Shown here: piece by piece, positions 9,326-17,045 of the stretch
Layout: each line of letters opens with the position of its first letter
Position numbering within the stretch: position 1 is the first letter of the stretch
Assembly (NCBI RefSeq): GCF_024346955.1
Contig: NZ_AP024883.1
Span: forward strand, 2,046,001-2,110,000
Direction: 5' to 3'
Origin: Vibrio mangrovi
GTDB taxonomy: Bacteria > Pseudomonadota > Gammaproteobacteria > Enterobacterales > Vibrionaceae
Length of the DNA stretch: 64,000 nucleotides
Position numbers and translations under genes: made by a program
Notes under the pieces: generated by a model
What the model saw: only the letters and a program-made list of their open reading frames with translations
Database searches by the model: none
What the model was told of the DNA's origin: nothing

Positions 9326-9342
9326 TCTGACTCGGTATGATA

Positions 9343-10263
9343 CTAGTGCGAGCGCCCTTTTGTTCGGGTTCCCGCTGGTTTCGAACTTTTCTGGCCTCTG
9401 CCTTTTGGCGTAGAAACCCGCTCTTCATGACGTTTAACAGCCCGGCGAATCTTCTGACTTCTGGCCCGCTCACGTTTCCGGGAAGTATTGTCCTTGGATA
9501 CGTCAATCATAGTCCGTTGTTCCGGACGCAGTTCAACCAGTTTGCGCAGGTAATTTACTTCTGACAGGCTGAGCTCAACCCATCCGCCCCGGGGCAAGGC
9601 TTTATCCAAAAAGATGTCCCCATAACGAACCCGCTTCAGACGGCTGACAGTGGTATCCTGAGATTCCCATAACCGGCGAACTTCGCGATTACGGCCTTCA
9701 TTGATGACCACATAAAAAGTGTGATTCATCCCTTCACCGCCTGCGTAAACAACGTCTTCAAAACGTGCAACACCATCTTCCAGCTCAACTCCGCTGACCA
9801 GATTCCTGATTTTCTGTTCGTTGATTTCACCAAATACACGAACCAGATATTCACGTTCAACCTGGCGGCTCGGATGCATCAGTCGATTGGCAAGTTCGCC
9901 ATCAGTCGTAAACAGTAATAACCCGGAAGTATTTGCATCCAGACGGCCGACTGAAATCCAGCGCGAACCCCGGATCTTCGGCAATCGGTCAAATACGGTT
10001 CTCCGCCCTTCGGGATCGTGACGCGTACACAATTCCCCTTCAGGTTTGTAGTAGGCGAGCACCCGACAAACCACTTCTTCATCAGCTTTGATAGAGACTG
10101 TATGTCCGTCAATACGGACAACTGCATTTTCATCTTCTAAGCGCTCACCCAGAACAGCTACCTTGCCATTAACACTGACACGCCCGGCCCGAATCAAAGT
10201 TTCCAGCTCACGACGTGAACCGTGACCTGCGCGTGCTAAAACCTTTTGTAACTTTTCGCTCAT
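9343..10263 (-). CDS. rluB: 23S rRNA pseudouridine(2605) synthase RluB
   Basis: This 306-residue protein has an N-terminal S4 RNA-binding domain (residues 1-60, KVLARAGHGSRRELETLI) and the RsuA-family catalytic motif VGRLDANTSGLLLFT near residues 103-117 with the catalytic aspartate in RLD. RluB modifies U2605 of 23S rRNA. The last 45 residues are a Lys/Arg-rich tail typical of the family. An AAGG site precedes the ATG. It lies downstream of yciO but is separated from it by a terminator, so it probably also has its own promoter. Confidence 0.93.
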   Translation of the reverse strand: MSEKLQKVLARAGHGSRRELETLIRAGRVSVNGKVAVLGERLEDENAVVRIDGHTVSIKADEEVVCRVLAYYKPEGELCTRHDPEGRRTVFDRLPKIRGSRWISVGRLDANTSGLLLFTTDGELANRLMHPSRQVEREYLVRVFGEINEQKIRNLVSGVELEDGVARFEDVVYAGGEGMNHTFYVVINEGRNREVRRLWESQDTTVSRLKRVRYGDIFLDKALPRGGWVELSLSEVNYLRKLVELRPEQRTMIDVSKDNTSRKRERARSQKIRRAVKRHEERVSTPKGRGQKSSKPAGTRTKGRSH

Positions 10264-10299
10264 TGACTTACCTTGCTTGTCGTCTTCTCAGACGTCGAA

Positions 10300-10331
10300 T
10301 AAAAAATGCGACCTTGAAATCGCGGCCGCAT
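10300..10331 (-). terminator. Intrinsic terminator downstream of yciO
   Basis: On the minus strand ATGCGGCC pairs with GGTCGCAT (one G-U pair) and is followed by TTTTTTA. It lies between yciO and rluB. Confidence 0.75.
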
Positions 10332-10383
10332 ATTATCTCAAATCAAAGTTAAAAAAGCATCTATTTTGATAACACTATTTATT

Positions 10384-11004
10384 CTACTCGAATGGTGTCG
10401 GATCACCGGCGCCCAGCCTTTGGACTACCATTTCATCTTCACTGAAGTCAATCACTGTCGTTGGCTGCTCTCCGAGGTATCCGCCGTTTAAGATGACATC
10501 AACAGCATGTTCCAGTGAATCCCGAATCTCATCAGGATCGGACTCCGTAGTTTCTTTGCCCGGCAGTATCAGCGAAGTCGACATCAACGGTTCACCGAGA
10601 GCTTCCAGCAGATCCAGCGCAATCTGATTATCCGGAACCCGGATACCAATCGTTTTTCGCTTCGGATTCATTAAACGTCTGGGGACTTCCTTGGTTCCCT
10701 TGAAAATAAAGGTATAAGGCCCGGGAGTATTATTTCTTAACAACCTGAAAGCCGTATTATCAACCCGGGCATAGAGCGACAATTCAGACAGATCTCTGCA
10801 TAACAACGTAAAATTGTGTTTATCATCCAGGCGCCGGATCTGACAGATACGCTCCAGTGCCCCTTTATTTTCTAACTGGCATCCCAACGCATACCCAGAG
10901 TCCGTCGGATAAACCACAACGCCTCCGTTACGGATAATCGCTACAGCCTGATTAATCAACCGGGCCTGCGGATTTTCGGGATGAACATAAAAATACTGAC
11001 TCAT
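10384..11004 (-). CDS. yciO: YciO, YrdC/Sua5-domain protein
   Basis: This 206-residue protein matches E. coli YciO closely in its recognisable blocks: MSQYFYVHPENPQ, VVYPTDSGYALGC, HNFTLLCRDLSELS, NNTPGPYTFI and KGTKEVPRRL. YciO is a paralogue of the threonylcarbamoyl-AMP synthase TsaC and is often labelled that way, but its exact cellular role is less certain. It starts 31 bases after yciV with a GGAG ribosome site and forms an operon with it. A terminator follows. Confidence 0.93.
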   Translation of the reverse strand: MSQYFYVHPENPQARLINQAVAIIRNGGVVVYPTDSGYALGCQLENKGALERICQIRRLDDKHNFTLLCRDLSELSLYARVDNTAFRLLRNNTPGPYTFIFKGTKEVPRRLMNPKRKTIGIRVPDNQIALDLLEALGEPLMSTSLILPGKETTESDPDEIRDSLEHAVDVILNGGYLGEQPTTVIDFSEDEMVVQRLGAGDPTPFE

Positions 11005-11035
11005 TATTACTCCTCACCATCGAGAGACTCGATGC

Positions 11036-11881
11036 TCACTCTACGGACAAGCTCCAAGCTTTCCATACAGGTTCAATATCAGAAGGCAACCAAAGGTTTC
11101 GACCTAACTCCATCCACGGAGAAGGATAATGGAAATCACTACCCTGAGAAGCTAGCAGTTTGTATTGTAACGCATAATTTGCCAGATTGCGCCTTTCCTG
11201 AGGTGCTTGTTGTGGCTGAGCAACTTCCATTGCATCTCCTCCGGCTTCGGCAAAAGCTTCAATCAGACGTTTCAGCCATTTCGTCGTCAACTGATATCGT
11301 CCCGGATGAGCTAGTACCGCCTGCCCTCCTGCTGTATGAATCGCTGCAATGGCTTCTTGCATCGAACACCAGTCTGGCGGCACATAACCCGGTTGATTCC
11401 GGGTCAGATATTTTTTAAAAACCTGCTGTATCGTTTTTGCATAGCCGTTTTCAACCAGCCACTGGGCAAAATGGGCACGGGTTATCGCTGCTTCCCCGGC
11501 AATAGCTCTGACCTCAGGAAGAATCCCCTCCCGGGTTACTTTTTCCAAACGTCCGGCAATCACTCCAGCCCGTTCATGACGACGCTGTTTTTGCTGAGAG
11601 ATCAAATTATTCAACACAGGATCCGTCACATCAATATTCAGCCCAACAATATGAATATCTTTATTTTGCCAGACCGTTGAAAGTTCAATCCCGTCAATCA
11701 GGCAAATGGGTAACTGTTCCGCATCTATATACCGGTGAGCCAGCGCTAATGCATCAATACAATCATGATCTGTAATAGCCAGAACATCGATATCAAACGA
11801 AACCGCCCGAAGTAATAATTCTTCTGGTGACAGTTTTCCGTCCGAAGCAGTGGTATGGCTATGTAAATCTATTTTCATCAT
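11036..11881 (-). CDS. yciV: PHP-domain phosphoesterase, RNase AM (YciV/TrpH)
   Basis: This 281-residue protein carries PHP metal-binding motifs: HSHTTASDG at about residues 7-15, ITDHDCIDAL near 37-46, LAHPGRY near 194-200 and the C-terminal GSDFH near 247-251. The E. coli homologue is a 5'-3' exonuclease that trims 5' ends of rRNA (RNase AM). It is divergent from trp and its start lies about 30 bases from the trp promoter, the usual arrangement that earned the name TrpH. Two tandem ATGs are possible starts. Confidence 0.9.
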   Translation of the reverse strand: MMKIDLHSHTTASDGKLSPEELLLRAVSFDIDVLAITDHDCIDALALAHRYIDAEQLPICLIDGIELSTVWQNKDIHIVGLNIDVTDPVLNNLISQQKQRRHERAGVIAGRLEKVTREGILPEVRAIAGEAAITRAHFAQWLVENGYAKTIQQVFKKYLTRNQPGYVPPDWCSMQEAIAAIHTAGGQAVLAHPGRYQLTTKWLKRLIEAFAEAGGDAMEVAQPQQAPQERRNLANYALQYKLLASQGSDFHYPSPWMELGRNLWLPSDIEPVWKAWSLSVE

Positions 11882-11907
11882 TTTTCTGATTTTTCACTAA
11901 TAAAAGC

Positions 11908-11936
11908 TTGACTTTAACCTCGCGCACTAGTTTACT
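11908..11936 (+). promoter_or_regulatory. trp operon promoter
   Basis: TTGACT (-35, 11908-11913) and TTTACT (-10, 11931-11936) are separated by 17 bases. The -10 lies inside the TrpR operator, and the trp leader ORF starts about 33 bases downstream. Confidence 0.75.
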
Positions 11937-11941
11937 AGTAC
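11924..11941 (+). promoter_or_regulatory. TrpR operator
   Basis: GCACTAGTTTACTAGTAC differs from the core E. coli trp operator (ACTAGTTAACTAGT) by one base and overlaps the -10 element, so tryptophan-bound TrpR would block RNA polymerase. No trpR gene is in this window. Confidence 0.85.
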
Positions 11942-11969
11942 AAAGTCACATAACTAAGCGCAGACACCT

Positions 11970-12074
11970 ATGTTACAAGAATTAAACATCAATCTGAAAC
12001 CTCTCATGAGCATCTCTCTGCTAATTTCTGGTTGGTGGCGTTTATCCTTGTTTGGTGGGCGGGCGGCCTTATAA
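11970..12074 (+). CDS. trpL: trp operon leader peptide
   Basis: A 34-codon ORF opens MLQELNINLKPLM, contains two adjacent Trp codons (TGGTGG at 12033-12038, in ISGWWRL) and ends just before the attenuator hairpin. Tandem Trp codons in a short leader upstream of trpE are the hallmark of ribosome-mediated attenuation: stalling when charged tRNA-Trp is scarce favours the antiterminator. The ribosome site is weak by eye. It is longer than the 14-residue E. coli TrpL. Confidence 0.85.
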   Translation: MLQELNINLKPLMSISLLISGWWRLSLFGGRAAL

Positions 12075-12117
12075 CGGATTCAGACCAGATAAAGCCCGCT
12101 TGATGCGGGTTTTTTTA
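12059..12117 (+). terminator. trp attenuator with alternative antiterminator pairing
   Basis: The terminator hairpin is AAGCCCGC (12092-12099) with GCGGGTTT (12105-12112) followed by T residues to 12116. The segment GCGGGC at 12059-12064, inside the end of the leader ORF, can pair instead with GCCCGC at 12094-12099, giving mutually exclusive structures. The 1:2 (protector) pairing is not clear by eye. Confidence 0.85.
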
Positions 12118-12182
12118 TCCAGTTTTTTACGATACTTTTTGCGACACAGAACAAACACGAAATATTCACAATCTGTCAACGA

Positions 12183-12266
12183 ATGAACGAGAAACCGACA
12201 AAACAAAATCATCATCGCGTTGACTATGTCGGTTGGCGACTACAGAATAAAAGGGTTAGTAAATGA
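12183..12266 (+). CDS. Possible 27-codon ORF overlapping the trpE start
   Basis: An ATG at 12183 opens a 27-codon frame (beginning MNEKPTKQNHHRV, one Trp codon) whose TGA overlaps the trpE ATG as ATGA. No ribosome site is evident for it, while the AAGGG that would serve trpE lies within it. It may be chance, or may couple trpE translation to upstream ribosomes. I cannot tell which from one sequence. Confidence 0.25.
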   Translation: MNEKPTKQNHHRVDYVGWRLQNKRVSK

Positions 12267-13837
12267 ATAACACCATTGATATCACTCAGCTCGGTACGCT
12301 TCGTCTCCTGTCAGAGACCTTACCATACTCAGCGGATCCGACAGCACTGTTTCATACACTGTGCAAGCACAAAACAGACTGTCTGTTACTTGAATCAGCC
12401 GAAATCGATTCCAAAGAAAACCTGAAAAGCCTGCTTCTTATTGATGCTGCTGTCCGGGTTGTCTGCTTTGGGCATGAAGTAACACTCCATGCACTAACCT
12501 CTAACGGGGAACATCTGATCCAGCATCTGGCGCAGAACATCAAGTCTGATATTTCCAGCACATTGACAAAGCAAACATTAACGCTCAGCTTCACTGCTCC
12601 AAGAACAACGCTGGATGAAGACAGTCGCTTGCGGGAGTCTTCTTCATTTGACGCGCTGCGTCTGATTCAACATAGCTTTGATTTAACCGGTCTTGATAAG
12701 CATGCAATTTTTCTCGGTGGCTTGTTTGCTTACGATCTGGTCGCAAATTTTGAGCCGCTTGGAGAAGCGAAAACAACAAACCAATGTCCTGACTATGTAT
12801 TTTATGTTGCCGAATCACTGATGATTGTGGATCACCAGAGTGAAAGCTGTCACGTTCAGGGTTCCTTGTTTAATCCGGATGAAACTACAGCGGAACAGTT
12901 ATCCCAGCGGCTGAAATCTATTGCCCGGCAGTGTCAGGATGCGCAGGCTCTGCCACCAGCTGTGGTATTAGACGATGTCAGCGTATCACCTTCGATCAGT
13001 GATGCCGAATACTGCGCCGTCGTAGAAAACCTCAAAGAATATATTGTGCAGGGTGATATCTTTCAGGTCGTCCCTTCCCGGCGTTTTATTCTGCCGTGCC
13101 CGTCACCACTGTCTGCCTATAAAAAGCTCAAGGAAAGTAACCCCAGTCCTTATATGTTTTATATGCAGGATGAGAAATTTACCCTGTTTGGCGCCTCTCC
13201 GGAAAGCGCTCTGAAATATGCCAGCGAAACCAACCAGATCGAAATCTACCCGATTGCCGGAACCCGCCCCCGGGGGAAAAACCCGGATGGTTCGATCAAT
13301 CTTGATCTGGATGGCCGGTTGGAACTGGATCTCCGGAACGATAAAAAAGAGAATGCAGAGCACATGATGCTGGTCGATCTGGCCCGCAATGATGTTGCCA
13401 GGATTTCAGAAGCCGGCTCCCGCCATCTTGCTGATCTACTGAAAACCGATCGCTATAGCCATGTCATGCATCTGGTCTCGCGGGTTGTCGGCCAGCTCCG
13501 GCACGATCTGGATGCTTTACATGCTTATCAGGCCTGCATGAATATGGGAACACTGACCGGAGCTCCGAAAATCCGGGCAATGCAGTTAATCCGCTCTGTC
13601 GAACAGGAGCGCCGGGGAAGCTACGGTGGTGCGGTTGGTTATATGACTGGTGAAGGTGACCTTGATACCTGTATTGTGATTCGTTCCGCTTATATTGAAA
13701 ATGGTATTGCCAGCGTTCAGGCCGGTGCCGGAATCGTTTATGACTCTGACCCTCAGGCTGAAGCCGATGAAACCAGAGGAAAAGCACAGGCAGTTATTTC
13801 TGCCATTCAAATGGCTCATCGTGCATCAGACAGCTAA
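12263..13837 (+). CDS. trpE: Anthranilate synthase component I
   Basis: This 524-residue enzyme converts chorismate and ammonia or glutamine to anthranilate, the first step of tryptophan synthesis. The N-terminal domain has LLLESAEIDSKE near residues 41-52, the LLES motif linked to feedback inhibition by tryptophan. The chorismate-binding domain shows QVVPSRRF, YPIAGTRPRGK, DLARNDVARI, GTLTGAPKIRAM and QAGAGIVYDSDP. AAGGG precedes the ATG by 8 bases. It is the first structural gene of trpEGDCFBA, with trpG starting 17 bases after its stop. Confidence 0.97.
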   Translation: MNNTIDITQLGTLRLLSETLPYSADPTALFHTLCKHKTDCLLLESAEIDSKENLKSLLLIDAAVRVVCFGHEVTLHALTSNGEHLIQHLAQNIKSDISSTLTKQTLTLSFTAPRTTLDEDSRLRESSSFDALRLIQHSFDLTGLDKHAIFLGGLFAYDLVANFEPLGEAKTTNQCPDYVFYVAESLMIVDHQSESCHVQGSLFNPDETTAEQLSQRLKSIARQCQDAQALPPAVVLDDVSVSPSISDAEYCAVVENLKEYIVQGDIFQVVPSRRFILPCPSPLSAYKKLKESNPSPYMFYMQDEKFTLFGASPESALKYASETNQIEIYPIAGTRPRGKNPDGSINLDLDGRLELDLRNDKKENAEHMMLVDLARNDVARISEAGSRHLADLLKTDRYSHVMHLVSRVVGQLRHDLDALHAYQACMNMGTLTGAPKIRAMQLIRSVEQERRGSYGGAVGYMTGEGDLDTCIVIRSAYIENGIASVQAGAGIVYDSDPQAEADETRGKAQAVISAIQMAHRASDS

Positions 13838-13854
13838 TTCAGGGAGAAAAATTC

Positions 13855-14433
13855 ATGGCAAACCTCATTTTTATCGACAATTTCGATTCATTTACTTATA
13901 ACCTGGTAGACCAGTTCCGCGCACTCGGACATCAGGTGACGATTTACCGGAACAATATCGAAGCGACTCAGATCATGACAACGATTAGTCAGACAGAGAA
14001 TCCTGTCGTAGTGCTTTCTCCGGGGCCAGGAATCCCTTCAGAAGCCGGTTGCATGCCGGAACTGTTGCAAATGATCCGAGGTAAAGTCCCGGTTATCGGT
14101 ATCTGTCTGGGTCATCAGGCCATTGTTGAAGCTTACGGCGGTCGGGTCGCCGGCGCCGGTGAAATCGTTCACGGCAAGATATCACTGATGGAACATCAGC
14201 AACACGCGGTCTATCGGGGTTTACCTTCGCCCATGACCATTGCAAGATATCACTCGCTGGTGGCTACAGAGACTCCGGATGTACTCACCGTCACCGCAGA
14301 GGTAAATGGCTTAGTCATGTCGGTAATTCACGAACAGGATAAAGTCTGTGGATTTCAGTTCCATCCTGAATCTATTATGACCACTTACGGCGCACAACTA
14401 CTGGCGAATACTATTGAATGGGCACTTCAGTAA
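13855..14433 (+). CDS. trpG: Anthranilate synthase component II (glutamine amidotransferase)
   Basis: This 192-residue class I glutamine amidotransferase has the triad Cys84 (GICLGHQA), His170 and Glu172 (FHPES) and the SPGPGIPSEAG loop. It feeds ammonia to TrpE. Unlike E. coli, it is not fused to TrpD. GGGAGA precedes the ATG. A 105-base gap containing a long hairpin separates it from trpD, unusual inside an otherwise tightly packed operon. Confidence 0.96.
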   Translation: MANLIFIDNFDSFTYNLVDQFRALGHQVTIYRNNIEATQIMTTISQTENPVVVLSPGPGIPSEAGCMPELLQMIRGKVPVIGICLGHQAIVEAYGGRVAGAGEIVHGKISLMEHQQHAVYRGLPSPMTIARYHSLVATETPDVLTVTAEVNGLVMSVIHEQDKVCGFQFHPESIMTTYGAQLLANTIEWALQ

Positions 14434-14469
14434 ATACAGCATCACAATAATTTACTGAACTGAAGAATA

Positions 14470-14517
14470 ATACCAATCAAAGTAATTAAATAATCAGATA
14501 ATTACCGCGATTGGTAT
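14470..14517. repeat. 48-nt hairpin repeat between trpG and trpD
   Basis: Arms ATACCAATC (14470-14478) and GATTGGTAT (14509-14517) plus inner arms GTAATTA and TAATTAC, with symmetric 3-nt internal bulges, form a 16-bp imperfect hairpin. It lacks a T tract, so it is not a standard terminator. The ATACCAATC end is one I associate with small palindromic repeats in Vibrionaceae genomes, but that is from memory. Confidence 0.65.
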
Positions 14518-14538
14518 AACACAGGGAAAAAGGACAAC

Positions 14539-15537
14539 ATGCAACCAATCATTGATAAACTGTTCTCACAGGTTTCATTGTCGCAAGAAGAAGCCCATGC
14601 ACTCTTTAATCACATCATTCAGGGTGAGATGGCACCGATTCTGATGGCTGCGGTGCTGACCGCACTGAAACTGAAAGGTGAGACACCCGAGGAAATCTCC
14701 GGCGCAGCGCAGGCGTTACTGGATAACGCAACGCCATTCCCCCGCCCTGACTACGATTTTGCCGACATTGTCGGCACCGGCGGAGACGGAGCAAATACAT
14801 TCAATATTTCTACAACGGCTGCATTTGTCGCGGCAGCCTGTGGTGTCAAAGTTGCCAAGCATGGCAACCGGGGCGTTTCCAGTAAATCCGGTTCTTCTGA
14901 CCTGCTGGATGCATTTGGTATCAATCTGGCAATGACTCCGGAAGATACCCGGGCTGCTTTGGATGAACTGGGCGTCGCCTTTCTGTTTGCACCTCAATAC
15001 CATGGTGGTGTCCGGCACGCGATGCCAGTCCGGCAAACACTGAAAACCCGGACCATCTTCAATATTCTTGGTCCGCTGATTAATCCGGCACGCCCGAATA
15101 TCGAGCTGATGGGAGTTTATGATCCGGATCTTATCCGGCCGATTGCCGAAACCATGCTCAAGATGGGAATGAAACGCGCAGCCGTTGTTCATGGCTCAGG
15201 ACTGGATGAAGTCGCCATTCACGGACCAACCCTGGTCGCAGAGATCCGTGACCAGCAAATTACCGAATATCTCTTAACTCCTGAAGACTTCGGCCTGCAA
15301 ACATATCCGTTATCAGCCATTCAGGGCGGAACTCCTGAAGAAAACCGCCAGCTCATTGAAAATCTGTTAACCGGAAAAGGAACGGAAGCACAAATGGCGG
15401 CTGTTGCGGTGAATGTAGCGCTGTTGCTTCGTCTCTTCGGTCAGGAAGATTTAAAAGCCAATGCACAGCAGGCAATTGATGTCATGAAATCAGGACAGGC
15501 ATTTCAGCGCGTCCGTCAACTTGCACAGCGGAGCTAA
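14539..15537 (+). CDS. trpD: Anthranilate phosphoribosyltransferase
   Basis: The 332-residue enzyme transfers phosphoribose from PRPP to anthranilate. The PRPP-binding GTGGDGANTFNIST lies near residues 78-91, KHGNRGVSSKSGSSD near 106-120 and the GPLINPARP segment near 177-185. AAGGA precedes the ATG. It is monofunctional here, without the TrpG domain seen in E. coli. Three bases separate it from trpC. Confidence 0.97.
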   Translation: MQPIIDKLFSQVSLSQEEAHALFNHIIQGEMAPILMAAVLTALKLKGETPEEISGAAQALLDNATPFPRPDYDFADIVGTGGDGANTFNISTTAAFVAAACGVKVAKHGNRGVSSKSGSSDLLDAFGINLAMTPEDTRAALDELGVAFLFAPQYHGGVRHAMPVRQTLKTRTIFNILGPLINPARPNIELMGVYDPDLIRPIAETMLKMGMKRAAVVHGSGLDEVAIHGPTLVAEIRDQQITEYLLTPEDFGLQTYPLSAIQGGTPEENRQLIENLLTGKGTEAQMAAVAVNVALLLRLFGQEDLKANAQQAIDVMKSGQAFQRVRQLAQRS

Positions 15538-15540
15538 CGC

Positions 15541-17001
15541 ATGACCGAACAGTTATCGGAACATATATCAAAGAAACATACGGACATGGCCGAAGTACTG
15601 GCAAAAATCGTCCGGGACAAATATATCTGGGTAGAACAGCGTCAACAGACACAGCCACTGGAAAGCTTTAAGAACTTGCTGAAGCCATCAGACAGAAGTT
15701 TTTACGATGCGCTTAGTTTTAAAAATACGAATAGCTCTGAAAATACGAATAGCTCTGAAAATATGAACGCAGGAAAAACGGCGTTTATTCTCGAATGCAA
15801 AAAGGCATCGCCGTCCAAAGGACTGATTCGGGAAGTTTTTGATCTGGACTATATCGCGTCAGTATATAACCAGTATGCCAATGCCATTTCCGTATTAACT
15901 GACGAGAAATATTTTCAGGGTAATTTTGAGTTTATCCCACAGGTACGTAAGCAGGTCAAACAGCCAGTCTTGTGTAAAGATTTCATGATCGACAGTTATC
16001 AGGTCTATCTTGCCAGACATTATGGTGCAGATGCGATTTTACTGATGCTCTCCGTATTGGATGATGAAACTTATCAGGCATTGGCTCAGGTTGCTCACCA
16101 ACTGAATATGGGTGTATTGACTGAAGTCAGTAATGAGGCTGAACTGGAACGGGCTGTGGCACTCAAAGCGAAAGTTGTCGGGATTAATAACCGTAATCTG
16201 AGAGATTTATCGACGGACCTGAACCGCACCAAAGTACTGGCACCGAAGCTACCGGAAGGCACCACGATTATCTCCGAGTCCGGAATTTATACCCACCGTC
16301 AGGTCAGAGAGCTTTCCGCTTACGCTCAGGGATTCCTGATCGGTAGTTCTCTGATGGCAGAACAAAATCTGGAGCTGGCAGTCCGCCGTGTGATCCTCGG
16401 AGAAAACAAAGTCTGCGGCCTGACCCGACCGGATGATGCTGCAAAAGCTTACCGGGCCGGAGCTGTTTATGGCGGGCTGATTTTTGTTGAAGCTTCTCCC
16501 CGCTATGTCGATTCTGAATCCGCCCGTCTGACAATGTCCGGCGCACCACTTCGATATGTTGGCGTGTTCCAGAATCACCCGGTTCAACAGGTTGCCGAAA
16601 TAGCCAATGAACTTCAGTTAAGTGCTGTCCAGCTTCATGGCAACGAAGATCAGGCATATGTGAATCAGCTCCGGGAGATTCTGGATGCTCATATCGCAAT
16701 CTGGAAGGCTTACGGTGTTGCCGATCAACTCCCGGAGCCGCTGGCCCAAAATGTCGACCGTCATCTGTACGATGCCAAAGTCGGTCAGCAAAGTGGCGGA
16801 ACAGGACAGACATTTGACTGGCAGCAACTAACACGTGTTGAAGGTGTCATGCTTGCCGGAGGTTTGTCTCCTGAAAATGCCGGAGAAGCAGCATCACTCG
16901 GGTGTGACGGACTGGATTTCAACTCAGGTGTTGAGTCTGCCCCCGGAGTAAAAGACGCCCGGAAGTTACAACAGGTATTTCAAAAAATCAGAAATTACTA
17001 G
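15541..17001 (+). CDS. trpC: Bifunctional indole-3-glycerol-phosphate synthase / phosphoribosylanthranilate isomerase
   Basis: This 486-residue fusion carries IGPS (about residues 15-280) with ILECKKASPSKG, SVLTDEKYFQG, CKDFMID, EVSNEAELERA, GINNRNLRDLS and SESGI, followed by PRAI (about 285-486) with KVCGLTRPDDA, QLHGNED and GLDFNSGVES. The two domains catalyse consecutive steps. GGAG precedes the first ATG; a later in-frame ATG (15586) would give the E. coli-like start. An insertion of about 17 residues after SFYDAL is built from an 18-bp tandem repeat and is absent from E. coli TrpC. Confidence 0.95.
   Translation: MTEQLSEHISKKHTDMAEVLAKIVRDKYIWVEQRQQTQPLESFKNLLKPSDRSFYDALSFKNTNSSENTNSSENMNAGKTAFILECKKASPSKGLIREVFDLDYIASVYNQYANAISVLTDEKYFQGNFEFIPQVRKQVKQPVLCKDFMIDSYQVYLARHYGADAILLMLSVLDDETYQALAQVAHQLNMGVLTEVSNEAELERAVALKAKVVGINNRNLRDLSTDLNRTKVLAPKLPEGTTIISESGIYTHRQVRELSAYAQGFLIGSSLMAEQNLELAVRRVILGENKVCGLTRPDDAAKAYRAGAVYGGLIFVEASPRYVDSESARLTMSGAPLRYVGVFQNHPVQQVAEIANELQLSAVQLHGNEDQAYVNQLREILDAHIAIWKAYGVADQLPEPLAQNVDRHLYDAKVGQQSGGTGQTFDWQQLTRVEGVMLAGGLSPENAGEAASLGCDGLDFNSGVESAPGVKDARKLQQVFQKIRNY
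15722..15767 (+). repeat. 18-bp in-frame tandem repeat in trpC
   Basis: AAAATACGAATAGCTCTG occurs twice head to tail (15722-15739, 15740-15757) with a partial third copy. It encodes NTNSSE repeats plus NMN in a surface-loop position between the N-terminal helix and the first strand of the IGPS domain. Confidence 0.9.
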
Positions 17002-17045
17002 TCGTCGGAATACCGACGCCTGACAGAACAGATAAGGAATGAATC

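Noticed and set aside
15541..17001. Frameshift or assembly error in trpC at the tandem repeat
   Set aside because: The repeat unit is 18 bp and the frame is open with both domains complete, so it is a real in-frame insertion.
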